NCBI GenBank assembly: GCA_947070915.1
Contig: CAMTDY010000031.1
Location: forward strand, 1-19,206
From: an uncultured Roseburia sp.
GTDB lineage: Bacteria; Bacillota; Clostridia; Lachnospirales; Lachnospiraceae
DNA: 19,206 nucleotides
Direction of reading: 5' to 3'
Of this stretch, positions 7,110 to 14,953 are shown piece by piece (positions within the stretch are counted from its first letter, which is position 1; each line of letters begins with the position of its first letter). The notes under the pieces are model-generated. The model was not told the DNA's origin. It did no database searches and worked only from the letters and a program-made list of their open reading frames with translations. The position numbers were made by a program, and so were the translations under genes.

Positions 7110-8321
7110 TCACCTTTTTCCTCCGCCCGTATCATGTTTCTCTGGCTCTTGGGATTCGCGGTAACATACCGTCAGCAGCAGCCCTGCTGCCGGAAATACC
7201 ATGGCGGCCAATAGTCCTGCCTTTACCCCGTACTGTGGAAAGCTCCCGGCCGCCCGGCTGACTGCTGCCGGACCGGTGACACAGCCAATGTCCCCCGCCA
7301 GTGCCAGCAGGGCAAATAACGCCGTTCCCCCTGCCCTGCACTCCCGCGCCGCTATGCTGAAAGTCCCCGGCCACAGCACTCCCACGGACAGACCGCACAG
7401 GGCACATCCCAAAAGCCCCAGCAACGGATGAGGAGCAAATACGGTAAGTCCATAGCTGAACATACAGAGCACATAGCTTCCCGCCATAAACTTCCGTATC
7501 GGCAGATCTCCAGAACTTTTTCCATAAAAGAGCCTTGCCAGTCCCATAAGAACACAGAAAGAACAGGCTCCAAGCAGATCCCCCACCGCCTTATTCACAT
7601 GAAGTCCCATCTCTGCAAAATAGGAAGTCCACTGGGACATACCCATCTCTGAGGCGCCGGCACAGATCATCAGCACCAGCAGACACCAGAATATCTTCTG
7701 TCCCGCCAGGGACTTTACGGGGATCCGTTCTTCTTCCTCCACCAGTCTGCAGATCGGCACACGGCAGAACAGGATAGCACAGACAAGGGGAACCAGAACC
7801 CATACAAAGGGAAGAAAATACCATTTCTGCGCCCCCAGAATAAACAAGATCAGCGTGGACACCGCGATAAATCCCACGCAGCCCCAGCAATAAAAGGAGT
7901 GAAGCATACTCATGGATTTTTCCTTATTATCTGTGGGTACCGCCTCCACAATGGGACTGACCAATACCTCCAGCAGCCCGCCTCCGATCCCATTTAATAT
8001 CGCCGCCACTGAAAGTCCCAGCATGGGATCTCCAAACCAGAAGGGAAGGATTCCCACCCCCAGCAGCCCCAGAACAGAGCATGCGTTCGCCAGCACCATA
8101 CATTTTCGGTATCCTATGCGGTCTACATAACCTACTGACACAAAGTCTATAATGATCTGTGTCACAAAATTCACAGCGATGAGAATCCCGATCTTATCCA
8201 GGGTGATCCCCAGGCTTCTCTGATAATTAGCAAAAAGAATCGGATTTATATTATTGATGATTCCCTGAACCACATATGCCAGATAACAGGCATATAAGGT
8301 CATCTTATATTTCTTATCCAT
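7110..8321 (-). CDS. Major facilitator superfamily transporter, substrate unknown
   Basis: This is a membrane carrier of 403 residues with about 12 hydrophobic segments in two halves, divided by a charged loop near residues 205-220 (RLVEEEERIPVKS). The MFS loop 2-3 motif appears as GYVDRIGYRK at 64-73, a recognisable form of G-x-x-x-D-R-x-G-R-R. The C-terminus is short, polar and cytoplasmic. A binding site (AGAGGA) precedes the ATG by about seven bases. It begins 36 bases after the hemC-cobA-hemD stop and ends four bases before the glycosylase start, so all are likely co-transcribed. Operon position hints at a tetrapyrrole-related, metal-related or stress-related cargo, but no residue identifies it. 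I do not assign a substrate. Confidence 0.85.
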   Translation of the reverse strand: MDKKYKMTLYACYLAYVVQGIINNINPILFANYQRSLGITLDKIGILIAVNFVTQIIIDFVSVGYVDRIGYRKCMVLANACSVLGLLGVGILPFWFGDPMLGLSVAAILNGIGGGLLEVLVSPIVEAVPTDNKEKSMSMLHSFYCWGCVGFIAVSTLILFILGAQKWYFLPFVWVLVPLVCAILFCRVPICRLVEEEERIPVKSLAGQKIFWCLLVLMICAGASEMGMSQWTSYFAEMGLHVNKAVGDLLGACSFCVLMGLARLFYGKSSGDLPIRKFMAGSYVLCMFSYGLTVFAPHPLLGLLGCALCGLSVGVLWPGTFSIAARECRAGGTALFALLALAGDIGCVTGPAAVSRAAGSFPQYGVKAGLLAAMVFPAAGLLLTVCYRESQEPEKHDTGGGKR

Positions 8322-8357
8322 TTTTCATCCTCTGTCTCACCATTATGAGGTATACGG

Positions 8358-10724
8358 TCAGGTGTATCCATTATTTACGACCCGTTGTGCCAGCTCCTCC
8401 ATCGTGGCCTTGTCTGCCTGAAGGATCTTCACCGCACCGAGAACCTCTAATTTTTCTGTCGTCTTCGGACCGATGCTATAAAAAATCTGTTCTTCGGCCC
8501 ACTTCGCCCACTGCTCTCCACAAAGGGCGGCAAAACGTTCTGCCAGAGAGGCACAGGTGAAACATACCCCGTCAAAATCCTGCCGCCTCGTCGCCTCGAA
8601 TACCGACGTATCCACCGGACGGTTTTCATAAATTTCCAGCTCTTCATACTGGCAACAGGGTTCCAGGATCCGGCGCAGGGCTCCATCGGTACATTTTGCC
8701 TTAACATAACATACCTTCTGGCTCTTATCCACCCGCCCTGACAGCTGCTGTGCCAGCGCCCCGCCGCCGGGACAGCCGGGTACAAGATCTGCCTCTATAC
8801 CATGTTTTCTCAGGCATTTAGCCGTCTTTTCTCCCAGGGCTGCGAACCGGGCTCTGGCAGCAGACCGGATATCCAGCCCACAGCGTTCCAGATCCCTCCA
8901 AAACGCCTCTACGCCGTGACGGCTCGTAAAGATAAACCAGTCTGTTCCTGAGAGAATCTCCGGTGCCAATACGCCCTCGAAATATACAATTTCGCCCAGT
9001 TTTATTTCCCTCACCGGAACTCCCTGGTCCAGCAGCAGCCGGGATAGTGTTGACACGCCACGGTCAAGCTTCGGAACCAGCACCGTTCTTCCTGGCAGTC
9101 TTCCGACCTCAAGAAAATCAAGCTGCTCCCTCAAGCCGACCACATCCCCCACCACGATCAAGGCCGGTGCCGGCATCTGTTCACCCTCCGCCCTGTCCGC
9201 CAGCTCTGCCAGCTCCGCCACACAGACCCTCTGCTCTTCCGTGGTGGCACGGGAAATAACCGCCGCCTTTGTATCCGGGGGCATCCCCCCCTCCATAAGT
9301 CCCTGGGTGATCTCCCGGATCCTGCTGCGTCCCATGAGAAAAATGCAGGTATCCCGTCCCCTCGCCATAGCCTCGAAGTCGATGTCTGCCAGCTGATCCT
9401 TCCGGTCAACAGCAGTCACCACATGAAACCCTCCCGCGGTTCCCCGGTGGGTGACAGGAATGCCAGCATATGCGGGTCCTGCCGTGCAGGAACTGAGTCC
9501 CGGAATAACCTGGAAAGAAATTCCTCGTTTTGCCAGCGTCATCCCCTCTTCACCGCCCCTTCCAAAGACGTATACATCGCCGCCTTTGAGACGGACCACT
9601 CTGGGATATTCGTATGCTTTTCTTACAAGAAGGCGGTTGATCTCCTCCTGCTCCAGACTGTGATGATGATTTTCCTTTCCCACATAGATCATTTCACACC
9701 CCGGCTTTGCCTCCTCCAGCAACAGGGGGGAAATAAGCCGGTCGTAAAGAATACAGTCTGCCTGCCTTATGGCTTCCCGTCCCCGGACCGTGATCAGCCC
9801 TGGATCTCCCGGACCTGCTCCTACAAGGTACACCCGGCCCGCCAGCTCTCTGCCCACCGCTGCCACCGCTGCCTCTGCCAGCTCTTCCGGATCCTCTCCC
9901 TCGACGCATGCTGCTGCCAGCCGCTCTCCGGTTTCATTTCCATACAAAACCCTCATCCGGAAGCTGCCAGTCTCCGTCTTTTCACAGCAGGCGCCCACTG
10001 GAAGATGACAGTCTCCTCCCATCATCTTGAGAAACCTCCGCTCCGCACCTGCCTCCTGCTCTGTCTCCGCATCGCTCAGGGCATCCAGCATCTGACGCAG
10101 CGCTGCATCCTCCTTCCGGATCTCCAGTGCCAGAGTCCCCTGGGCCGGCGCCGGAATCATATCTTCCGGCTCCAGATACTGGCTGATCCTCTCCCGGAGG
10201 CCCAGACGGTGAAGTCCTGCCGCCGCCAGAAGAATGCCATCCAGCTTTTGTTCTTCCATTTTCCGTAGTCTTGTGTCAATATTCCCCCGGATTCCGGTTA
10301 TCCTGATATCCGGCCGCAGGCACTTCAGCTGAAATTCCCGGCGCCGGCTTCCTGTAGCGACCACCGCGCCGGGAGGCAGCTGTTCCAGAGATACAGCTTC
10401 CCGGAGCACAAGGACGTCCCTCGGGTCCTCCCGCTTCCAGGCTTTCGTAAAAAGAAGCCCTTCTGCCGGTTCAGAGGGCATGTCTTTCATGCTGTGTACC
10501 CCGATATGAATCTCTCCCGAAAGAAGTTTTTCCTCGATCTCTCTTACAAATACTCCTTTGCCTCCGATCTGGTCCAGGGGCTTATTCTGTATCCGGTCCC
10601 CCTTCGTCTGAATGACCCGGATCTCAAACTCATGCTCCGGATAACTCTGTTCCAGCCTGCGCCTCACCTGTTCTGTCTGTGCCAAGGCAAGCTGGGAACC
10701 TCTCGTTCCGATCCTATATTTCAA
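8358..10724 (-). CDS. hemC-cobA-hemD: Triple fusion: hydroxymethylbilane synthase, uroporphyrinogen-III methyltransferase, uroporphyrinogen-III synthase
   Basis: This single 788-residue protein would carry three successive activities from porphobilinogen to precorrin-2. Residues 1-294 are HemC: GTRGSQLALAQ near the start, catalytic aspartate D81 in HSMKDMPSE, and the dipyrromethane-cofactor cysteine C239 in GGDCHLPVGA. Residues 297-540 are the SAM-dependent methyltransferase (CobA/SUMT): VYLVGAGPGDPGLITVRG, then RLKGGDVYVFGRGGEE and YAGIPVTHRG. Residues 545-788 are HemD, the less conserved cyclising synthase, with FTSRHGVEAFW near 599 and SIGPKTTEKLE near the end. The methyltransferase motif normally reads GGDPFVFGRG; here Pro is replaced by Val. 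CobA-HemD fusions are known in Clostridia; adding HemC makes a tighter channel. Its start overlaps the hemA stop by four bases (ATGA), implying translational coupling. The fusion reads through in one frame with no sign of an internal break. Confidence 0.95.
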   Translation of the reverse strand: MKYRIGTRGSQLALAQTEQVRRRLEQSYPEHEFEIRVIQTKGDRIQNKPLDQIGGKGVFVREIEEKLLSGEIHIGVHSMKDMPSEPAEGLLFTKAWKREDPRDVLVLREAVSLEQLPPGAVVATGSRRREFQLKCLRPDIRITGIRGNIDTRLRKMEEQKLDGILLAAAGLHRLGLRERISQYLEPEDMIPAPAQGTLALEIRKEDAALRQMLDALSDAETEQEAGAERRFLKMMGGDCHLPVGACCEKTETGSFRMRVLYGNETGERLAAACVEGEDPEELAEAAVAAVGRELAGRVYLVGAGPGDPGLITVRGREAIRQADCILYDRLISPLLLEEAKPGCEMIYVGKENHHHSLEQEEINRLLVRKAYEYPRVVRLKGGDVYVFGRGGEEGMTLAKRGISFQVIPGLSSCTAGPAYAGIPVTHRGTAGGFHVVTAVDRKDQLADIDFEAMARGRDTCIFLMGRSRIREITQGLMEGGMPPDTKAAVISRATTEEQRVCVAELAELADRAEGEQMPAPALIVVGDVVGLREQLDFLEVGRLPGRTVLVPKLDRGVSTLSRLLLDQGVPVREIKLGEIVYFEGVLAPEILSGTDWFIFTSRHGVEAFWRDLERCGLDIRSAARARFAALGEKTAKCLRKHGIEADLVPGCPGGGALAQQLSGRVDKSQKVCYVKAKCTDGALRRILEPCCQYEELEIYENRPVDTSVFEATRRQDFDGVCFTCASLAERFAALCGEQWAKWAEEQIFYSIGPKTTEKLEVLGAVKILQADKATMEELAQRVVNNGYT

Positions 10725-11965
10725 GATCTTTCCTCCCTTGCCAATCGAAATAATTCATTCACCATCTTTTTATACGCATCCTGCTTTTCCTTGGAATCCA
10801 GCTGTTTCAGCTCCTGGATCGGATCCCTCAGCAGCCGCTGCAGCGACGCATTCAGCACCTTCTTCAAAAGCTTCTGCTCCCGCCGGCCCAGCTCCATTTT
10901 CCGGTCAAGATAAGAATAACTGTCCTCCACGATCTGACTGCATCTCTGCTGCAGGGACTGGATCGTATCATCCACCCGGCTCTGCAGCATCCATTGCCTG
11001 GTCTCCTCCAGCGCTTCCTCCAGCACAGCACGGCTCTCTTCCACCAGAAGCTCCCGCTGCTGCCGGTTCTTCTCCGCAACCTTCTGCAGCGTATCCAGAT
11101 TTATCAGATATACCTGTGGATGTTCTTCAAATGCCGTATCGATATCCCGCGGGGCCGCAAGGTCGAGAAAGGTAATCTTTCCCGTCGGTTCAAAATTCTC
11201 TCTCCGGATAACGGTATGGGGAGAAGCGGTGGCAGAAACCACGATATCACACTGCGCCATACAGAGATACCTCTCCTCATAGGGAATTACCTCCAGTTCC
11301 GTCCCGTCTTCCAGCAGCTGTCCCGCATGGGAAAATGTCCGGCTGCACACCGTGATCTTTCCGGCGCCGTATTCTTTGAGATATTTTAATGCCAGAAGAC
11401 TGGCTTTTCCACTGCCGATCAGGAGCACACTCTTCCCCGCAATACCAGTATGCTCTTCCACCATCCGGATCCCGATATAACTGACAGATAAGGGCGTTTC
11501 ACTGATCTTAAATTCTGTCTTTATCCGCTTTGCACAGGTGATGGCATCCCGGACAATCTTATTCAGTTCCTTTCCATCATAACCCATAGTTCTGGAAAAA
11601 TCCAGCGCTTCCTTCACCTGTCCCAGAATCTGGTCTTCTCCCAGCACAAGAGACTCCAGCCCCGCCGCCACCCGGAACAGATACCGCATCGCCGCATCAG
11701 AACTCAGGGTGGTCATATACTCACCAGGTACTGCTTCTGAAAACATACGCTCATAAATCCCACAGACACTCTCAAACTGGGTCTCTGTCTCATATAAAAA
11801 ACAGACTTCACTGCGGTTGCAGGTTGACAGGACCATACACTGTTCAATCCCCTCTTTTGCTGCCAGCTGAAAAAACTCTGTCTTTTTCAGATCTGTAAAA
11901 GAAGCTTTATCTCTTATATCCAGGTCTGCTTTTTTATAATTGATTCCACAAATACCAAACTGCAT
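10721..11965 (-). CDS. hemA: Glutamyl-tRNA reductase
   Basis: This is the first committed enzyme of the C5 pathway: it reduces glutamyl-tRNA to glutamate-1-semialdehyde using NADPH. The catalytic cysteine is C49 in LSTCNRSEV. The NADPH-binding Rossmann motif is LLIGSGKASLLAL (181-193). The C-terminal third is the helical dimerisation domain. Length 414 is normal. The conserved stretch RVAAGLESLVLGEDQILGQ is intact, but the residue before LFRV, usually the His important for catalysis (His99 in E. coli), is Tyr95 here. The start at 11965 is preceded by AAGGGAAG at about nine bases; an out-of-frame ATG five bases ahead opens only a short ORF. It lies 17 bases after hemL and overlaps the next gene by four bases. 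Confidence 0.96.
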   Translation of the reverse strand: MQFGICGINYKKADLDIRDKASFTDLKKTEFFQLAAKEGIEQCMVLSTCNRSEVCFLYETETQFESVCGIYERMFSEAVPGEYMTTLSSDAAMRYLFRVAAGLESLVLGEDQILGQVKEALDFSRTMGYDGKELNKIVRDAITCAKRIKTEFKISETPLSVSYIGIRMVEEHTGIAGKSVLLIGSGKASLLALKYLKEYGAGKITVCSRTFSHAGQLLEDGTELEVIPYEERYLCMAQCDIVVSATASPHTVIRRENFEPTGKITFLDLAAPRDIDTAFEEHPQVYLINLDTLQKVAEKNRQQRELLVEESRAVLEEALEETRQWMLQSRVDDTIQSLQQRCSQIVEDSYSYLDRKMELGRREQKLLKKVLNASLQRLLRDPIQELKQLDSKEKQDAYKKMVNELFRLAREERS

Positions 11966-11982
11966 GTCATATTGCTTCCCTT

Positions 11983-13263
11983 TCAGTGATTAAACTTTTG
12001 GAAATACTCCTCCATTTTCCGACAGGTATAGGAAATATCTTCTTCGCTGTGGGCGTCTGACAAAAACATCGCCTCAAACTGGGACGGCGCCACATAGATG
12101 CCCGCGTCCAAAAGATAATTAAAATACTCTGCGTACTTTCCAGTATGAGAAGTTATGGCGCTCTCATAATCCGTCACCGCCCTGTCGGTAAAAAAGATAC
12201 TCAACAGGGAGCCGATCTGATTGACACAGACCAGATCCCCGGCAGCCGCTTTTACCGTCTCTGCGATACGGACCGCCTTCTGTTCCAGTCTCCCATAAAT
12301 CCCGGGATCTTCTTTTAATATCGTCAATGTCTCTATACCGGCTGTGGTGGCTATGGGATTTCCGGACAGGGTACCTGCCTGATACACCGGCCCCAGCGGG
12401 GAAACCAGATCCATGATCTCTCTTCTTCCCCCGTAAGCACCGATGGGCATACCTCCCCCGACGATCTTTCCCAGGGTGGTCAGATCTGGTGTGATCCCAT
12501 AATACTCCTGGGCGCCCCCCAGGGAGAGACGGAATCCTGTGATCACTTCATCAAAGATCAGCAACGCCCCCCGGCGTTCTGTAATCTCCCTTAAAAACTC
12601 CAGAAACCCGTTCTCTGGCAGCACGACTCCCATATTTGCTGCCACCGGTTCCACGATCACCGCGGCAATCTGCTCCGGATTTGCCGCAAATAATTCTTCT
12701 ACGGAGTCCGTGTCATTATACCGGGCCACCAGGGTATTCTTTGTATAATCCGCCGGCACCCCGGCACTGTCAGGTACAGATGTGGTCAACGCCGCCGACC
12801 CAGCTTTGACCAGAAGCCCATCGGAGTGTCCGTGATAACACCCCTTAAACTTAATGATCTTGTCCCGTTTTGTATACCCCCTGGCGACACGGACCGCACT
12901 CATCACTGCCTCCGTCCCGGAACTGACCAGCCGGCTCACCTCCATACCCGGCACCAGCTGGGCGATCAGCCCTGCCAGCCGCACCTCTTTTTCCGTAGGC
13001 GCTCCATATGTCAGACCGTCCTCACACGCCTCCTGAACCTTCCGTATCACCCGCGGATGGGTATGTCCCAGTATCCCTGGTCCCCAGGAACAGACATAGT
13101 CGATCAGTTCGTTGCCGTCCACATCAATGAGCCGGTCTCCCCGGGCAGAAGCGATAAATCTGGGCGTTCTTCCCACCGGTCCAAAGGCTCTCACAGGACT
13201 GTTCACGCCTCCCGGAATATGTTTTTTTGCCACTTCAAACAGTTGTTCAGACCTGGTCTCCAT
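11983..13263 (-). CDS. hemL: Glutamate-1-semialdehyde 2,1-aminomutase
   Basis: This PLP-dependent enzyme turns glutamate-1-semialdehyde into 5-aminolevulinate, directly after HemA. The chain is 426 residues with the class-III aminotransferase fold. The PLP lysine is K266 in TLGKIVGGGMPIGAYGG; SSGTEAVMSAVRVARG (114-129) binds the phosphate and FDEVITGFR (237-245) supplies the aspartate for the pyridine nitrogen. The N-terminus HIPGGVNSPVRAF is typical of HemL. The start at 13263 has GGAGG four bases upstream; an earlier in-frame start would extend it deep into hemB. It overlaps the end of hemB by 17 bases, so translation is probably coupled. All key residues are present and I expect full activity. 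Confidence 0.97.
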   Translation of the reverse strand: METRSEQLFEVAKKHIPGGVNSPVRAFGPVGRTPRFIASARGDRLIDVDGNELIDYVCSWGPGILGHTHPRVIRKVQEACEDGLTYGAPTEKEVRLAGLIAQLVPGMEVSRLVSSGTEAVMSAVRVARGYTKRDKIIKFKGCYHGHSDGLLVKAGSAALTTSVPDSAGVPADYTKNTLVARYNDTDSVEELFAANPEQIAAVIVEPVAANMGVVLPENGFLEFLREITERRGALLIFDEVITGFRLSLGGAQEYYGITPDLTTLGKIVGGGMPIGAYGGRREIMDLVSPLGPVYQAGTLSGNPIATTAGIETLTILKEDPGIYGRLEQKAVRIAETVKAAAGDLVCVNQIGSLLSIFFTDRAVTDYESAITSHTGKYAEYFNYLLDAGIYVAPSQFEAMFLSDAHSEEDISYTCRKMEEYFQKFNH

Positions 13264-14254
13264 AGTTCCTCCAATCTGCTCCCTTCTGGTCCCGCAGCCA
13301 CCCAGCTGCCTCCAGCGCATGATAGGTGATGATCATCTTCGCGCCAGCACGCTTAAATCCTGTCAGCAGTTCCATCACAATCTTCTTCTCATCGATCCAC
13401 CCCTGTGCCGCTGCTGCCTTTACCATGGAATACTCCCCGCTGACATTATACGCCACCACCGGGATATTATAATTCCGTGTGATCTCAGAGATGATATCCA
13501 TGTATGCCATAGCAGGCTTAGCAATGATCAGGTCCGCGCCTTCCAGAATATCTTCTCCTACCTCCCGCAGCGCCTCTCTCCCATTTGCCGGATCCATCTG
13601 ATAGGTTTTGCGGTCCCCAAACCCCGGTGCCGAATGCGCCGCTTCGCGAAAGGGACCATAAAATGAGGATGCAAACTTAGCGCTGTATGCCATGATGGGT
13701 ATGTTTAAAAACCCGTTTTCATCCAGCGCCTGTCGGATCACCCCCACCCGCTTGTCCATCATGTCACTGGGCGCGATGATATCCGCCCCCGCCCTGGCAT
13801 AACTGACAGCAGTTTTAGCCAGCAGCGGCAGCGTCTCGTCATTTAAGATCTCTCCCTCCCGGATCAGACCACAGTGGCCGTGGGAGGTGTACTCACAGAG
13901 ACATACATCTGCCACCACCAGAAGCCTATTATATTTTTCCTCTTTTTTGATCCAGCGGACCGCCTGCTGGATGATTCCGTTCTCGTCATAAGCGCCGCTC
14001 CCCGTCTCATCTTTGCTTTCCGGGATCCCGAACAACAAAACAGAGGGAACTCCCGCTGCCACCACGCGGTCCAGCTCCTCCCCCAGCCGGTCAATGGAAT
14101 ACTGGCAGATGCCAGGCATCGAAGCCACCGGATGGCAGATACCGGTACCTGCTGTCACGAACACAGGATAGATCAGTTCTTCCACCCGGACATGATTTTC
14201 CCTCACCATACTTCGCAGCGTCTCACTGGATCTCAGTCTTCTCATTCGGTCCAT
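13247..14254 (-). CDS. hemB: Delta-aminolevulinic acid dehydratase (porphobilinogen synthase), zinc type
   Basis: This enzyme condenses two 5-aminolevulinate molecules into porphobilinogen. Numbering from a GTG two codons upstream, the Schiff-base lysines are K195 (AYSAKFASSFYGPFREA) and K248 (LIIAKPAMAY). The cysteine-rich VADVCLCEYTSHGHCG (116-131, cysteines 120, 122 and 130) marks the catalytic-zinc form and not the magnesium-only form. The length of 335 residues is typical. The ATG at 14254 is chosen because GGAG lies nine bases before it; the in-frame GTG at 14260 would have only three. That GGAG is the last sense codon of the preceding dehydrogenase gene, whose TAA is six bases before this ATG, so the two are coupled. 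Confidence 0.97.
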   Translation of the reverse strand: MDRMRRLRSSETLRSMVRENHVRVEELIYPVFVTAGTGICHPVASMPGICQYSIDRLGEELDRVVAAGVPSVLLFGIPESKDETGSGAYDENGIIQQAVRWIKKEEKYNRLLVVADVCLCEYTSHGHCGLIREGEILNDETLPLLAKTAVSYARAGADIIAPSDMMDKRVGVIRQALDENGFLNIPIMAYSAKFASSFYGPFREAAHSAPGFGDRKTYQMDPANGREALREVGEDILEGADLIIAKPAMAYMDIISEITRNYNIPVVAYNVSGEYSMVKAAAAQGWIDEKKIVMELLTGFKRAGAKMIITYHALEAAGWLRDQKGADWRNYGDQV

Positions 14255-14260
14255 TTTCAC

Positions 14261-14881
14261 TTACTCCTGTTCCATATATTTTCTCATTGCATTCCAGATC
14301 TCTTCTGTTCCCGGGTTCGCTCCCTTTTGAAGTCCCAGCTGAAGAAGCTCCTCATACAGCTGCTTCCGCGCCTTCTCCGTTCTGACAGCAGAACGCACTA
14401 TATCGCGGATGCCGCCAAGACATGCCGCCAGCTCCCCTATTTCTTCTGTCATAAATGGTTCTATCTGTGCTTTCAGATATTGTGTCATAACCGGACTCTG
14501 CCCCCCGCTGGAAACGGCTGCCACTACCTCTCCCTGCTTCACATAAGCCGGGAAAATAAAGCTGCAGTCCTGGATCTGATCCACCGCGTTTACTGGAATG
14601 CCACGCTCCTGACAGAGACCACTGATGCGCCGGTTCAATACCTCGTCATCTGTGGCCGCCACCACCAGAGTACGTCCCTTCACATCACCATCGCTAAATT
14701 CCCGCTGGAACTGCTGAACAGGGCCAAGCTCCCCCATCTCCGGAATGATTGCTGGCGCCACCACAGAAACCCGCGCGCCGAAATCCATCAGCACCTTTAC
14801 TTTGTGCCAGGCGACCCGGCCTCCCCCCACCACGAGACAGTCCCGGTCTTTCAACTCCATAAACAGGGGAAAATACGACAT
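14261..14881 (-). CDS. Precorrin-2 dehydrogenase (possible sirohydrochlorin ferrochelatase)
   Basis: This 206-residue protein belongs to the CysG N-terminal/Met8/SirC family and oxidises precorrin-2 to sirohydrochlorin with NAD. The N-terminal Rossmann fold shows CLVVGGGRVAWHKVKVLM (15-32) and the later NAD-site segment LVVAATDD (72-79). D101 in VNAVDQIQD fits the catalytic aspartate of the family. VSSGGQSPVMTQYLK is the family's second hallmark. The helical C-terminus (from about 150) is present but diverged. Whether it also inserts iron cannot be told from sequence alone. AGGAGA lies six bases before the ATG. It is the first gene of the tetrapyrrole block, 68 bases after the sensor kinase stop, with its own strong promoter. 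Placing the last enzyme of the route first is common in Clostridia. Confidence 0.92.
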   Translation of the reverse strand: MSYFPLFMELKDRDCLVVGGGRVAWHKVKVLMDFGARVSVVAPAIIPEMGELGPVQQFQREFSDGDVKGRTLVVAATDDEVLNRRISGLCQERGIPVNAVDQIQDCSFIFPAYVKQGEVVAAVSSGGQSPVMTQYLKAQIEPFMTEEIGELAACLGGIRDIVRSAVRTEKARKQLYEELLQLGLQKGANPGTEEIWNAMRKYMEQE

Positions 14882-14924
14882 CCAATCTCTCCTTTTCCAC
14901 GACAGAATGCTTCACTATTTTTTC

Positions 14925-14953
14925 AGTATAGCTATAATTTAAGCCGATGTCAA
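14925..14953 (-). promoter_or_regulatory. Promoter of the tetrapyrrole-iron operon
   Basis: On the minus strand a perfect TTGACA (14948-14953) and TATACT (14925-14930) are 17 bases apart, close to consensus. The leader is about 40 bases, too short for a cobalamin riboswitch. The TGA stop of the sensor kinase lies inside the TTGACA box. No terminator was found between the kinase and this promoter. Confidence 0.82.

Noticed and set aside
9423..10268. Plus-strand ORF of 281 codons inside the hemC-cobA-hemD gene
   Set aside because: It is antisense to strongly conserved HemC and CobA motifs; no family resemblance or ribosome binding site.
11963..11970. Alternative ATG five bases upstream of the hemA start
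   Set aside because: It is out of frame with HemA and reaches a stop after a short stretch; the hemA ATG at 11965 gives the conserved N-terminus.
14882..14924. Cobalamin riboswitch before the tetrapyrrole operon
   Set aside because: The leader is about 40 bases; no B12-box-like sequence or room for the aptamer.
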